DNA of 64,000 nt from Adiantum capillus-veneris (GCA_014529385.2 CM043958.1:123616817-123680816); one strand, 5' to 3'; shown: positions 34,800 to 45,896, counted from the stretch's first letter. Notes: a model not told the origin generated them from the letters alone. Numbers and translations: made by a program.

Positions 34800-34812
34800 C
34801 CTTATATAGGTT
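34800..34812 (-). promoter_or_regulatory. TATA-like promoter element in the Tat LTR
   Basis: The minus strand reads CCTATATAAGGAGG, present in both LTRs (the other copy is near 43203-43215). It lies in the middle of the LTR, where the U3/R boundary and RNA start are expected. Confidence 0.55.
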
Positions 34813-35284
34813 TCTGAGAGGGTTTAGGACTAGGGATAAACATGCTTAAATCCGCTGATTGGGGTTACTTTTTGCTTAGGGTGGTCAACAGATTGAGGTC
34901 ACCTGATATGTCACCATCAAGATATTCTCTAGAGTGATGTGAGAGGGGAGGGTAAATGCTGATTTTTCTGATTGTGACACATGGGGATAAGGCCTTGACC
35001 AGCATTTAAGAGCAGGTAAGGTGGCTGTTGAAACTGGAGGTTCTGCACATGTCAGGGGGGGACCTGCGGGGGGGAGGTGGCAGCTGGGTCTCCTGAATAT
35101 CAAATTCTCAAAAAATCCTCAACCATGGCTTCTTTTGACATGTGTTCTTTGAAAAAATCAGCATGTCTCTTTTCAACTCAAAAGTCTTTATCCCTGTTGA
35201 CTCACCTTTACCATAAGATTTTCCCCTTTTCTCCTCCTGTAACTGCATTGTTGATGCCCAAGCATTGCTTCTAGTAACAGTGAA

Positions 35285-35430
35285 CTGTTACCTACCAAAT
35301 ACTTATGGTGCAGTAAAAAATATTTACCATGGGTAAAAAAAGTTACTGTCGGTAAAAAGTGATTTGTATTTACCATGTAGGTGAAAAATATTTACTGTAG
35401 GTAAAAAATATTTACTGTCGGTAAAAAAGT
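35285..35430 (-). repeat. Short tandem repeats in U3 of the Tat LTR
   Basis: About five degenerate units of GGTAAAAAATATTTACTGT. The core AAATATTTAC with TTACC/GGTAA is nearly palindromic. The 5' LTR (43700-43850) has one more unit, which explains most of the 18-bp length difference between the LTRs. Repeats in U3 often act as enhancer elements. Confidence 0.7.
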
Positions 35431-35713
35431 GAAAATGGAGTATGCTGTGCTGTGAGTCCACACGAACATCCTCGTGTAAATTTCACTAGAAATTCACACC
35501 TAGAATGGGCTATTCTGTAAGATATAGGTTTTAGGCATGCATAAGAGCTCGTTCCCACGTATCTTCTGTCCATGGCACTTTTTACTCTTTGGTGCTTGTG
35601 AAGTAGATTTTTCTTCTCTTTCGAGATCCCTTGGACTAGAGTATCCTCATCTCCCCAACAACTGACTGTGCCTTTATTGCATCTTCAGAAGGGGTCCTAA
35701 AAACCATGCATCA

Positions 35714-35732
35714 TATAGCCCTCCCCCTTAAG
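35714..35732 (-). other. Polypurine tract of the Tat element
   Basis: The minus strand reads TTAAGGGGGAGGGCTATA directly before the 3' LTR. Confidence 0.85.
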
Positions 35733-36035
35733 CTAGAGGTATTTGATGCCTCTAGCTGTAGGTTGTGCTACAATAGGGTTCTCTTGAATACTTACCCACC
35801 TGGTACCAATTGAATTTGCCATGTTACTGCTTTCTTGGCTGATGCACCCTGTTTAGTCCTTTCTGATGAATAATTGTATCCATCCATGACTAACAACTGG
35901 TCTCCTAGACCCTTGAAAGTCATACCCCATCCATTGTCAATATCCGCTTTCACTGGTAGCATTCTCTTTTTTTCTTCTCTTTTTTTCCTTTTTTTTTTTT
36001 TTTTTTTTGAAACGACTATGTACATGATTGTTACC

Positions 36036-37309
36036 TTAGTTGGAGCTCGAATATGATGAGCTCTCCTCTGAACCATCCTTAGCATTGATTTCACCAGCAT
36101 ATGGCTGTGAAAGACGACATTGGTAGGCCTTCAATCGCCAACCATTTACCGGGGTCTGATGTACCTTACCATCTAGGTCACCTAGTTGGTAACTACCATT
36201 TGAGAACCTTTGTATCACTACAAAAGGGCCTTCCCACTTAAGCAAGAACTTACCATCCATCCTGCGATCAAAGAGATTGTCGTATCTGAGCACTAAAGAA
36301 CCTTCCTTGATACCTTTCTTGACAAGGTTGCGATTGAACTTCTTTCGTTTCTTCTCTGCCTAGGCTGCATATACTTCACTGTTGACTCTTGATCTAGCCC
36401 TAACCTCTCCAAATCGATGATTCTTCCTTCCACCTGCTTCTCTTGACTATCCTCTTGATGTGCTTTTAGAACTCGGAGGCTCGCTAGCTCCACTTCTATA
36501 GGCAATAGTGCCTCTTGCCCGTAAACCAAGTGAAAAGGTGTATACCCCAAGGATGTTTTAAAGGATGTTCTGTAGGCCCAAAGTGCTGCATCTAGGTGTT
36601 TGTCCCATGCCTTAGGATGTAAATGCACTTGCTTAGTGATGATTTTACATATAAGACCATTTACCTTTTCCACAAGACCATTGCACTGAGGGTAGTATGG
36701 TGTAGAGTGCCTGCGCTTGATTTTTAACTTGCTCATCAATTGCCCGACTAAATCAGCTCGAAATCCCGGTCCCCTATCCGAGAGAATCTCCAAAGGTGTG
36801 CCAAAACGGAAACAAAGGCATTCAAAAATGAAATCACTCACGTCCTTGGCTGTGATGCGCTTTGTGGGACGAGCTTCTGCCCATCTGGTCATGTACTCCA
36901 CCCCCATAATGATGTATTCCTTCCCTGATTGAGTGCAAGGTAGTGGCCCTATTGCATCTATCCCCCATTTTTCAAATGACCCATAGGTTTTGATTGGATG
37001 CTGATTTTCATGGGTAAGACGCCTTGGTCCAGCTTTTTGGCAAACCTCACATGTGCGGCACCAATGTTGTACATCTCGATGGAGGCTTGGCCACGTGAAC
37101 CCTGCTTGTAAAATCTTTCTGCTAGTAATCTCTTGTGCAAAGTGGCCACCACACACACCTTCATGACAACTAAACAAAATATCCTTTATCTCTTGGGATG
37201 CAGGAACTCTCCTTAAGACAGCATCTTTCCCTCTACAATACAAGTCCTCATTCACTAAGCTATAGCTGGTAGCCTTTTTTTCCAACCACCTACGTTCACT
37301 TTTACTCAT
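36036..37309 (-). pseudogene. pol: Integrase of the Tat element
   Basis: The 338-codon frame 36293-37309 has the zinc-binding N-terminus (H49, H56, C87, C90) and the catalytic triad D118 (WGIDAIGPL), D178 (LSDRGPGF) and E214 (LVEKVNG). A frameshift near 36400 moves the C-terminal part into another frame (36036-36293 and its upstream extension), which reads LFDRRMDGKFLLKWEGPFVV and QLGDLDGKVHQTPVNGWRLK, the C-terminal DNA-binding part. That frame also has a TAG at 36360-36362 where Gln would fit. A TAA (37340-37342) separates this frame from the RNase H region. No chromodomain follows, in contrast to the element it interrupts. Confidence 0.9.
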
Positions 37310-37339
37310 ACCAGAGGGTGCTTCACAATGCTCAAGAAA

Positions 37340-38338
37340 TTAAAGTAAATCATGCAGCTCCTCCTTTCCCTGGTATAAAGGACTTTTCACAAGGATAGCA
37401 CCTACTATGAGAATTTGTAGTTCTTCACCTGCTAAGGCATCTGTTTCTCGATTTTGATCTCTAGGTACAAAGTGCACTCGAACTTCTTTAAAACCCTTCA
37501 ACAAGGCCTTTGCTTCCCTCATCTTAACAGACAATTTGTCATTTTTACAGGCCCATACACCAACCATTTGCTTAACAATCAACATGGAGTCACCAAAAAC
37601 ATTTAGCTTTGTGATGCCCTGAGAAAGACAACATTGCAACCCTAAAACAAGGGCATGGTACTCTGCCTCATTGTTAGAATGAACCTCTTTTAGATGAAAC
37701 CCTTTTGCAAAGATCTTCTCCTTCTCTGGACCTAATATTACTATGCCTGCTGATGCCTTGTCTTTGGTCCTCTTGTAAGCCCCATCAAAATACAGACTGT
37801 GTGCTCCCAGTAGAACTTCAGGCTCCGGGATAGGCGGTACCTTACTAGGTGCCTCTTTCTTGGCCTTCGCATAACACCTTTGTGTGAGGACATCTGCCAA
37901 ACAAGCACGGGTGGAATCCTCTACTTGTAGTGTGTAGTCAAACTCTTGAAGCTGCACCACCCACTTTGCTATTCTTTGAGACAATTCCATGTGTTGTAGG
38001 GCATATGGAAAAACCTCCTCATTTGTGATCACCACAAATTTTCTTGGAAGTAAGTAAGCCCGAAACTTCTCCACTGCAAACTTAAGAGCTAGCACCAATT
38101 GCTCAGTTGCGCTGAAACCCTTTTCAGCAGCTGTCATCACTCTACTAGAGAAGTAGACTGGTCTCATGAGAGATGTCTTTGGGTCTTTTTGCATCAAGAC
38201 AACTCCTAGAGTTTCTGGACCTACACTAGGATTTACATAGAATAATTCACCCCATGTGGGTTGTAGGACGACAGGCAATGAGCTCAAAATGGTTTTAACT
38301 TCTTGAAAGCACCTTTCACCCTCCTCACTCCATGTCAA
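37340..38338 (-). pseudogene. pol: Dual RNase H region of the Tat element
   Basis: Residues about 1-160 are the usual Ty3 RNase H, degenerate at its catalytic motif (FYVNPSVGPETLGVVL instead of a TDAS-type start). Residues about 178-303 are a second RNase H of the archaeal/plant type: D185 (LYFDGAYK), E224/E226 (NNEAEYHAL), D250 (VFGDSMLIVKQ) and D300 (NRETDALA). This pair is diagnostic of the Tat branch, where the acquired second enzyme is thought to take over from the decayed first. The frame is continuous with reverse transcriptase upstream except for TAG codons at 38360-38362 and 38378-38380, and with integrase downstream except for a TAA. Confidence 0.92.
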
Positions 38339-38377
38339 TGTAGTGTGTTTAGTGAGCTGCTACAAAGGATAGATTGC

Positions 38378-40972
38378 CTAAGAAAGGAGATGTATGAATC
38401 GTCCCATGTAGCGAACCTTTTGAATGAAGGAGACTAGTTGCTTCACGTTTGAAGGAGTAGGTAAAGCTAACAATGTCTTTACCTTTTCAGGGTTAGCCTC
38501 AATACCATCTTGAGACACAACATGGCCTAATAGAGTGACCTTGCTCTCACCTATGTGGCACTTTTCTTTATTCAATTGCCCACCCAATTGGGCCAGACGG
38601 GTGAAACCTTCATCAACCTTGGACAGATGTACTTCCCTAGAGCTGTAAATGCAAAAATCATCAATGAAGACTTGTATGGACTTACCAAAGTAAGGTTGAA
38701 ACACCAAGTTCATAAACCTCTGGAAAGTAGCTGGGGCATTAGTTAAACCAAAAGGCATAACTCTATAAGCAAAACACCCCCAAGGTGTTATCAAGGTAGT
38801 CTTTCTTTGGTCTTCATCTGCAATTCTGATTTGGAAGTAGCCTGAGTACCCATCACACACTGTGTACCTTTCATGACCAGCCACTTCATTTAGTATTTCA
38901 TCTTGAAAAGGCAAAGGAAAATGGTCCCTTTTTGTGGCTGCGTTTAGAGGCTTGTAATCCACACATACCCTCCACTTCCCATTTTTCTTTGGTGCTACCA
39001 CAACTGGAGACACCCACTTAGAATCTTCCACTGGGTAGATAAATCCTGCCTTGAGTAATCTTTTTACTTCTTTTAAGAGTGCATCTTGTTGCACTAGCCC
39101 TAATATCCTTAGCCTTTGCACCACTGGTTTGGCACCTTCCTTTAATTGGATATGGTGTTGGGTTACCGTCACTCCTTTAATGTGCTCGTAATCAGTTATA
39201 AAGAGGCCAGCATGCTTCTTTAGTACCTGCAAATAGGGTTCTCTCTCTTCTTCTAGTAAATCCTTAGCTAGCATCTCCTCTAAGCCTGTGGCTTCTTCCT
39301 TGTTTAGAGAGTCTTGACCACCTTCTCCTTCTGGGTTTCGCAGTATTATACCCATGACTTCCAAAGAGCTAGCATCCTCCTCAGATGACTCATCCTCAGA
39401 TGAAGAGCAGCTGCTTGTGATCCATTCATCCATAGAAGTCTCCAGCTCTAGGTTTTGTTGTCTACCCTGCTTCATGTCATACACAATTTTTTGTTGCTTG
39501 CCACCTACCTTATGATTTGGTCTCAACTCAAGGGAACCTGTCTCCCAATCTTGCCTAGCTTTCATGGCCATAAGCCAAGGTCTTCCAAGGATTAGCGGAT
39601 AGCCCTCCCCCTTAGTTGGGATCACATAAGCATCAATTGAGATTGCCACACCAAAATCTGAAACCTTCACTCCATTAACCTTTCCCACACAAGCCACCCT
39701 TACATTATTTGCCATCTTAGCTTGTAAGGAAGTTTGCTCGTTTACTTCCAAACCCAACCTGTGCATTAATTTCTCTGTCATAACACAAATATCGGCTCCA
39801 CCATCTACGTACACATTGGAGACTCGCTGACTCTTAATCTCTGCATCAATGACTGGCACGATATCCTTCATGCCTCTTGCACTAATAGACCCAACTGACT
39901 TTGCCTTATCCCTCCTGGTGCTAACCATCTTAGACCAGGTTCTACGCATATTTGGGGAAAGGTGGAGGATTTGCTTTCGTGAAATCTTTGGTCCTTGCTT
40001 ACTCACATCTGCTACCAGGTCGTAAGGTATGGATCCTACCCCAAGTGGAAATTCTTCTACTCCTATGTGCCTCCTTGACCTACTCTTCCTTTTCTTGTCT
40101 CCTATCACTTGGGAGGAACCCTCATTCCCTTTATCCGGCTCTGAAGCTTCCATTTCATCAATTCTTTGTCTCCTAACTCTCTTTATTGGCATGGCAACAG
40201 CTTCCTCCATTTTTTCTTTCCCTTTATCCTTACCATTGTCAAGACTTATGACAGAGACAGCCCTGTCCTCCCCTCCCAGTGGTAGTGGAGGGATCTCTAC
40301 TGGTGCTTGTGGTGGTGGAGGAGGGGGTCTCAATATTTGGATTGGTGGAGCCACGTGTGCATTTTGTCCATTTAGTGGCCTAGCTCGAGGAGGAGTGACT
40401 TGCTGACGAGGAGGCCGTTTTTGATTACCATTTCCTTGATAGCGTCGTGGATGGGGGCAATAATACATGCCGTGACCTACCTCTCCACAGTTGTAGCAAA
40501 TGTACTCACATGCTTGCCTTTGTCCTTCTTGTCTATTTCGTTCATTTCCTAGCTGGGGAGCCCTTACACCTTGAACCAGATTGATGGACAGGCTCTCTAG
40601 TTGATTGGTGATTTGTTGAAGTAATTCTTGTTGAGAGGACTCTTGGTCTGTTGCTCCTGTCCCTGCTACTACCCTTGCCGTAGGTTGAGCTAGCGGTGGA
40701 GGCTCCATTCCCCCTTGTAGTTGAGCTTGGAATTTTAACTTCCTATCCTTCTCCCTTGCATAAGTCATAGCTTTATCAAAGGTATCTGGGAATTTACCTT
40801 TTACCTTTTCTTGAAGGATGGGGTAAAGCCCTGCCAGGAAACAGTCCTTCTTTAGGCATTCTGGCGCCCTTTCTCCTTCACCTAGTGATACACACCATTT
40901 CTCCCACAAGTTGGAAAACTTTCCTTCATAGCTTCTATAGTCATTGGGTGATGTTTGGCGTAGCTCTAAGAG
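38378..40972 (-). pseudogene. gag-pol: Gag C-terminus, protease and reverse transcriptase of the Tat element
   Basis: A continuous open stretch of about 860 codons (ATG at 40909). Gag capsid remainder comes first. A CCHC zinc knuckle, CYNCGEVGHGMYYC, lies at 40456-40498. A proline-rich and basic linker follows. The aspartic protease reads VYVDGGADICVM (active-site Asp near 39803) and the partner motif ILGRPWL. The reverse transcriptase runs about 39130-38460, with LLKAGFIYPV, WRVCVDYKPLN, FGLTNAPATFQ and the catalytic FIDD at 38657-38668. It is listed as a pseudogene because the frame is cut off from the gag start by a TAG at 40973 and from RNase H by a TAG at 38378. All the enzymatic motifs in between are intact. 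Confidence 0.92.
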
Positions 40973-41248
40973 CTATCTCCATATCTCCTCTGGAGGCTCA
41001 TGGCGGCGAAATTCTTCGATGAAGGCCATCTTTAAGGACTCCCAGTCTCTTCTTTCTTCAGGTGCCAAAGTTTGATACCATAATTTTGCACCTTCCCTCA
41101 AGACCAAAGGAAAGGCCCTTAACTTAGTAGCTTCGTCATCCCTTCCCGATACCAGAAAGGCCATTTCCAAATTATCCAAAAAGTCTGGAGCAACCTCCTC
41201 AGGCTTACCATAAAAATTAGGGAAGGCCATCAGTGAGAGCGTAAACAA
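40973..41248 (-). pseudogene. gag: Gag N-terminus of the Tat element
   Basis: 91 codons from ATG 41248 to a TAG at 40973-40975, in the same frame as the gag-pol frame below it. After the TAG the frame continues at once with LLELRQTSPNDYRSYEGKF, so one codon is all that separates the two. MAFPNFYGKPEEVAPDFLDN matches the other two Ty3 gag starts in this window. A CAG-to-TAG change is the simplest explanation. Programmed read-through is unlikely, since the stop lies inside the capsid rather than at the gag-pol border. Confidence 0.9.
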
Positions 41249-41565
41249 TTACACAAACAGCTCCAATTTATTTTAAAATAGAGTATGGTAATTACAATTT
41301 GGAGCTTTAGCACAACTTAGCTCAAAATAGGATGAAGATCGACACATCAAAGGAATGGTAATAGTCTAGTAAGGGTAGAATGACAGGATGAGGAGAGCGC
41401 AAGATTTCCCCAAGTCTCTCGGCTCCAAACAGCAGGGCTATTCTTTGCTGATAAAAGATTTTTCTATCAATACAAATATTCACACGGATATGACGCACAA
41501 AATGGAAAGGAAACATGCGGGGATCATCATTCTCATTATTGGCATCCATACTTACACACAAGAGC
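41249..41565 (-). other. Leader between the upstream ORF and gag of the Tat element
   Basis: About 320 bases with no supported frame. Translation of gag would need internal initiation, splicing or re-initiation if the upstream ORF is translated. Confidence 0.5.
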
Positions 41566-42534
41566 CTAGCTTAGTTGCACCACCTTGGGACCAATGAGCA
41601 TGATCAGCCACAGAAGGTCAGCACCTCGGATCACTTCGACTCTTCCTGATGCATCTGTGAAGACGTAAGGCGTGATGGCAACACTTTGTACAATGCTGAG
41701 CCTTTTAGCAAGCAACAATTGGATGCTATTACCATAATCAGCATGACGAATGAAAGTGACACCATTAATGTGCAGCACATCATCAACTAAGATAGTTTCC
41801 TTAGATTGAGATAACTTCTTGAAAATTAGCAGCAAAGGTAGGGCAGGGAGGCTTTTCACCCGGTCTCCAAATCACTTTGGAGAATATCCAAAGTGATCTT
41901 CACGCGGACAGGAGGTTGGCTTGGGATTGGTGGTGTGTGGATTCACAAAGTGCACTGGGAGCACTCGCAGACGGGCGGCAATCTTGTAGGCAAGCCTTCG
42001 CCTCTTTGCTTCAGGAGGATTTAGGGGTGAGAGTCGTGGTTGCAAGTTGGAGATTGAAGTTGGTTGCTCACTAGCCTTTTTCTTGCCTGTAGTGGTCATG
42101 TAATCCCTTATTTATGAGATTAAGCCAAATGTTACCTTACGCTTGAGCACGCGTTGCGGCCTTGGGCCACTTAGGTGTAGAGGTGATCTTCCTCCTCTTA
42201 GTCGGCTCCTCAGGAAAGAGAGGTCTGGTGATGCTTTCTCTTTCCTTAATGTGTGTCACAGTACCTTCGTGTATGTTGATGTAGAATATTTCAAGCTCGT
42301 GTGCGTTGGAGGTCTCTGGAGCACTCATAGGTTGAGAGGAGAGGTATATCAAGCTCTTCTTCTCACTCTCCTTCGTTGGCGACGATCACGAACAAGGCAT
42401 GTACAAGAACTTACTTCTTGAATTTCAATGACACTACAACCTGGTAATAAGACCTCAATGAAAGCTTTTAAGGCCTCTAAAGCCTCCTCCTCTTCTGTTC
42501 TCCAATTTGCAAACTCCTCACGCCATTCGTCCAT
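41566..42534 (-). pseudogene. Broken ORF upstream of gag in the Tat element
   Basis: Successive minus-strand frames run 42534-42349, 42352-42137, 42099-41872 and 41859-41566, the last two in one frame separated only by a TGA. Together they give about 320 protein-like codons between primer-binding site and gag. They include an acidic start (MDEWREEFANWRTEEEE), a basic middle (PPEAKRRRLAYKIAARLR) and a hydrophobic end (FTDASGRVEVIRGADLLWL). Ogre-type Tat elements are known to carry an extra ORF of unknown function at this place. The protein itself is not one I recognise. Confidence 0.55.
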
Positions 42535-42585
42535 GTTGTAGATTGCACATCTTCATTGCTTGTGGACTGAAGGTCTGTGTAGCCC

Positions 42586-42603
42586 TCCTCCGTGGGGGCA
42601 CCA
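42586..42603 (-). other. Primer-binding site of the Tat element
   Basis: The minus strand reads TGGTGCCCCCACGGAGGA three bases inside the LTR end. It differs from that of the gag-only element at a single position in the first 18 bases. Confidence 0.8.
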
Positions 42604-42606
42604 AAA

Positions 42607-44137
42607 TGATAGCGGGAAAAAGAGCAGTGCAATCGGGTGGCCCCTGTACTCGTGCACACTCCACAAACCACGCCTCATGCAAACAAGCAAAGAACAAAAC
42701 AAAGGGGGCACCACCCTAAATTAAGAGGTTTAGGGACCTCACACATAGTGCACATAGGCAAGTGAGACTTCTGGCATTATAATGGCATCAAAACATATGG
42801 CAAAACACATAGAAACGAAGCTTAGGGACCTTATGTAGCATATATATACACAAGACATCAGCTTAACAATACAACGGCATCTGATCATACATAACAAGGA
42901 TATAGAGAAGCAAGCCAAGGATGGCATAATCCCTTGTCAAAAACAATCAACCCAGCAAGTAGGTATGATCCTACTAGCAACACATCAATACCTTAGAGAA
43001 TGATGGCGAGGATGGTGGCCATGGAGCATTAGAGAAGACTCCTTATTTAGGTTTTAGGGCTAGTAATGTAGCATACTAGAGGGAGAGAGAGAGAGGGAGA
43101 GAGAGTAGAGCTCCATCCATAGCTCCTCGTTGTGAGCAATGTCGTCATAGCTTCGTTGCTTGGTGAAGTGGGTGAAGTGTTGGTTTTGAGTGAGAGAAGG
43201 CCTCCTTATATAGGTTTCTGAGAGGGTTTAGGACTAGGGATAAACATGCTTAAATCCGCTTATTGGGGTTACTTTTTGCTTAGGGTGGTCAACAGATTGA
43301 GGTCACCTGATATGTCACCATCAAGATATTCTCTAGAGTGATGTGAGAGGGGAGGGTAAATGCTGATTTTTCTGATTGTGACACATGGGGATAAGGCCTT
43401 GACCAGCATTTAAGAGCAGGTAAGGTGGCTGTTGAAACTGGAGGTTCTGCACATGTCAGGGGGGGACCTGCGGGGGGGAGGTGGCAGTTGGGTCCTCCTG
43501 AATATCAAATTCTCAAAAAATCCTCAACCATGGCTTCTTTTGACATGTGTTCTTTGAAAAAACCAGCATGTCTCTTTTCAACTCAAAAGTCTTTATCCCT
43601 GTTGACTCACCTTTACCATAAGATTTTCCCCTTTTCTCCTCCTGTAACTGCATTGTTGATGCCCAATCACGGCTTCTAGTAACAGTGAGCTGTTACCTAC
43701 CAAATACTTATGGTGCAGTAAAAAATATTTACCATGGGTAAAAAAAGTTATTGTAGGTAAAAAGTGATTTGTATTTACCATGTAGGTGAAAAATATTTAC
43801 TGTAGGTAAAAAATATTTACTGTGGTAAAAAATATTTACTGTCGGTAAAAAAGTGAAAACGGAGTATGCTGTGTTGTGAGTCCACACGAACATCCTCGTG
43901 TAAATTTCACTAGAAATTCACACTTAGAATGTGCTATTCTGTAAGATATAGGTTGTAGGCATGCATAAGAGCTCGTTCCCACGTATCTTTTGTCCATGGC
44001 ACTTTTTACTCTTTGGTGCTTGTGAAGTAGATTTTTCTTCTCTTTCGAGATCCCTTGGACTAGAGTATCCTCATCTCCCCAACAACTGACTGTGCCTTTA
44101 TTGCATCTTCAGAAGGGGTCCTAAAAACCATGCATCA
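42607..44137 (-). repeat. 5' LTR of the Tat element (1531 bp)
   Basis: Partner of 34201-35713 with scattered substitutions, judged by eye to be of the order of 2%, and one extra short U3 repeat unit. Confidence 0.95.
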
Positions 44138-44142
44138 GTGGC
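44138..44142. other. Target-site duplication GTGGC (right)
   Basis: Copy of 34196-34200. Confidence 0.93.
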
Positions 44143-45279
44143 CATCAAAGAATGGCAGAGACCTTGTTAGTGTCCATTTTGATGCCAAAATAACAGATCA
44201 CATGACCGAGGTAATGTATCTCTGCTTTAAAGAAATCGCACTTGCTTTGCTTAGCATACAGTACGTGAGCTCCTAGCTGTTCGAATACTAATCGTAAGTG
44301 TTCTATGTGTTCATCTTTAGTCTTACTGTAAATGAGAATGTCATCAAGGAAAACCACAAAAAAATTTCCAAGATAGGGACATAAGACACTATCCATGAGT
44401 GTCATAAATGTAGCTGGAGCATTGGTTAGACCAAAATTCAAAATGCCCGAACCGTGCTCTAAAGTCAATTTTGGAGATATCTTGTAGTAGGATACGCACC
44501 TAATGGTATCCTGAACGAAGATCTATCTTTGTATAGTATCTTGCCCCATGGATTTGATCAAACAACTCATCCACTCGAGGTAGAGGATACTTGTTCTTGA
44601 TGGTTATCACATTTAATCCGCGATAATCTACGCACATGCACATAGTACCATCTTTCTTTTTTACCAATATAATTGGTGATGCCGAAGGCAAAGTGCTAGG
44701 TCTAATGAAACCACGAGTGAGGTATTCAGTCCACTAACTCTCAACCTCCTTGGCTTCTTTAGCACTCATACGATAAGGTGGTTTACTCACCGGTTTAGTG
44801 TCTGGCAAGACATCTCTGCCATGCAGCACATCACGTGTAGGGGGTAAACCCAGTGGTAAATCACTTGAGAACACATCACTATACTCCGTGAGTAAGTGAG
44901 TTAGCTTTTGCCGTGCAAAAGGAGAAAGTAAACTAGAGTTATGTTGGGATGGAGAATCTTGTAATTCATGTAATGTTTGTTTTACAATAGTTGCACGTTG
45001 CTCTATAGAATTAAAATTGAGAGCACTTTGCTCGTTAGATTTGTTAACGCTTTGTTTATCAATAGAATTCATTGCACTTTGAATACCATTAGAATTCATT
45101 GCACTTTGCATACCATTACTAGAATTCACCGCACTTTGCTCTTGAGAATTCACAAGACTTGGGGACAAGCAGTAACACAAAAAGACCTCATCTAATAAAT
45201 CTGCTTTCTGCAAAATAGAAAGCTTGGCTGTACATATAAAGAGGTGCATATGGTATATTTTCTCACCAAGAAAAAGCAC
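44143..45279 (-). pseudogene. pol: Reverse transcriptase of the chromovirus
   Basis: Minus-strand blocks in order: LTEYSDVFSSDLPLGLPPTRD and KPPYRMSAKEAKEVES (pre-RT and start of RT), a TAG at 44734, [46 protein letters not shown], a frameshift near 44480, NFGLTNAPATFMTLM, then the catalytic box VVFLDDILIYSK and YLGHVICYFGIKMDTNKVSAI. The Tat element interrupts the gene exactly here. Decay by stops and frameshifts is heavier than in the inserted element, as its greater age predicts. A Ser/Asn/Gln-rich repeat region (about 45020-45180, NSxxxQSAMNS-like) precedes it. Confidence 0.88.
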
Positions 45280-45839
45280 ATGTTACCATTGGCCATAAAC
45301 AATAAGGAGTTGCGTTCATAACTAGTGTGCAATGTGTTTTTTAAACCATGCAGGCACTCCCATCCTAAAACCACATCAGCACGGTCCATGTTCATAACTT
45401 GGAAGTCAAGGGTCATCGTATGATCTTGAAAAATAAGCTCAACCCCTTGAACTACCGTGTCCCATACTTCTTTATCATTCCCAGACATCTGCTCCACCAC
45501 ATACTTGTGAGAGCAGGGAGTCTATGTAAGCTTCAATTTCTTGACTAGCTTATAGTTTAAGAAGTTATGAGTTGCACCATCATCCAATAAAATACGAACA
45601 CGTTGTCCGTTAATAGTGCCATGCATGCGAATCAAACCATGGGGACCAAAGGTGGGCTGCCACATTGAAGCACGCACACAACACTTGTGCTTTTCTTCCA
45701 TATGAAGAACCTCTACAGCACAATATTTAGGAGATGAATCTAATGTGAGGCGTTGCACCATGTGCATGGCCTTTTCTTTGTCTTGCAAAAGAGGACAATA
45801 TTTCTTGTTATGTTGGTTCGAAAGACATCTAAAACACAA
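45192..45839 (-). pseudogene. gag-pol: Zinc knuckle and protease of the chromovirus
   Basis: CFRCLSNQHNKKYC (near 45800-45839) is a CX2CX4HX4C knuckle that binds RNA. Next is VRILLDDGATHNF, the aspartic protease site with DDGA in place of the usual DSGA, and later MNMDRADVVLGWECL, the C-terminal protease motif of chromoviruses. A TAG at 45522 splits it. The frame is shared with Gag upstream. Confidence 0.82.
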
Positions 45840-45896
45840 ATTGTGTTTCTTTTCACGCTCAAAATCAGCAGTGGTGAGAGACCCACGTGGAGTATT

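Larger units (their letters stand above)
34201..35713 (-). repeat. 3' LTR of the Tat element (1513 bp)
   Basis: Paired with 42607-44137. On the minus strand it starts TGATGCATGG and ends CCGCTATCA. It carries an AG-rich stretch at 34673-34703, a TATA-like site near 34803 and GTAAAAAATATTTAC-type repeats at about 35290-35430. Confidence 0.95.
34201..44137 (-). mobile_element. Tat-type Ty3 LTR retrotransposon, complete, 9.94 kb
   Basis: The LTRs are 34201-35713 (1513 bp) and 42607-44137 (1531 bp), with TG...CA ends, a 5-bp duplication GTGGC, a primer-binding site at 42586-42603 and a polypurine tract at 35714-35732. Coding order on the minus strand is upstream ORF, Gag, zinc knuckle, protease, reverse transcriptase, Ty3 RNase H, a second archaeal-type RNase H, integrase. 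The second RNase H and the extra ORF before gag mark the plant Tat/Ogre branch. Gag-pol was one long frame, now broken by about five stops and one frameshift. The LTRs differ by a few per cent at most, so it is older than the gag-only element and younger than the chromovirus it interrupts. Confidence 0.93.

Noticed and set aside
40973-40975. Programmed stop-codon read-through at the TAG in the Tat gag
   Set aside because: The stop is only 91 codons into Gag, inside the capsid domain. Known read-through sites sit at the gag-pol border. Two more TAGs interrupt pol further on, which fits plain decay.
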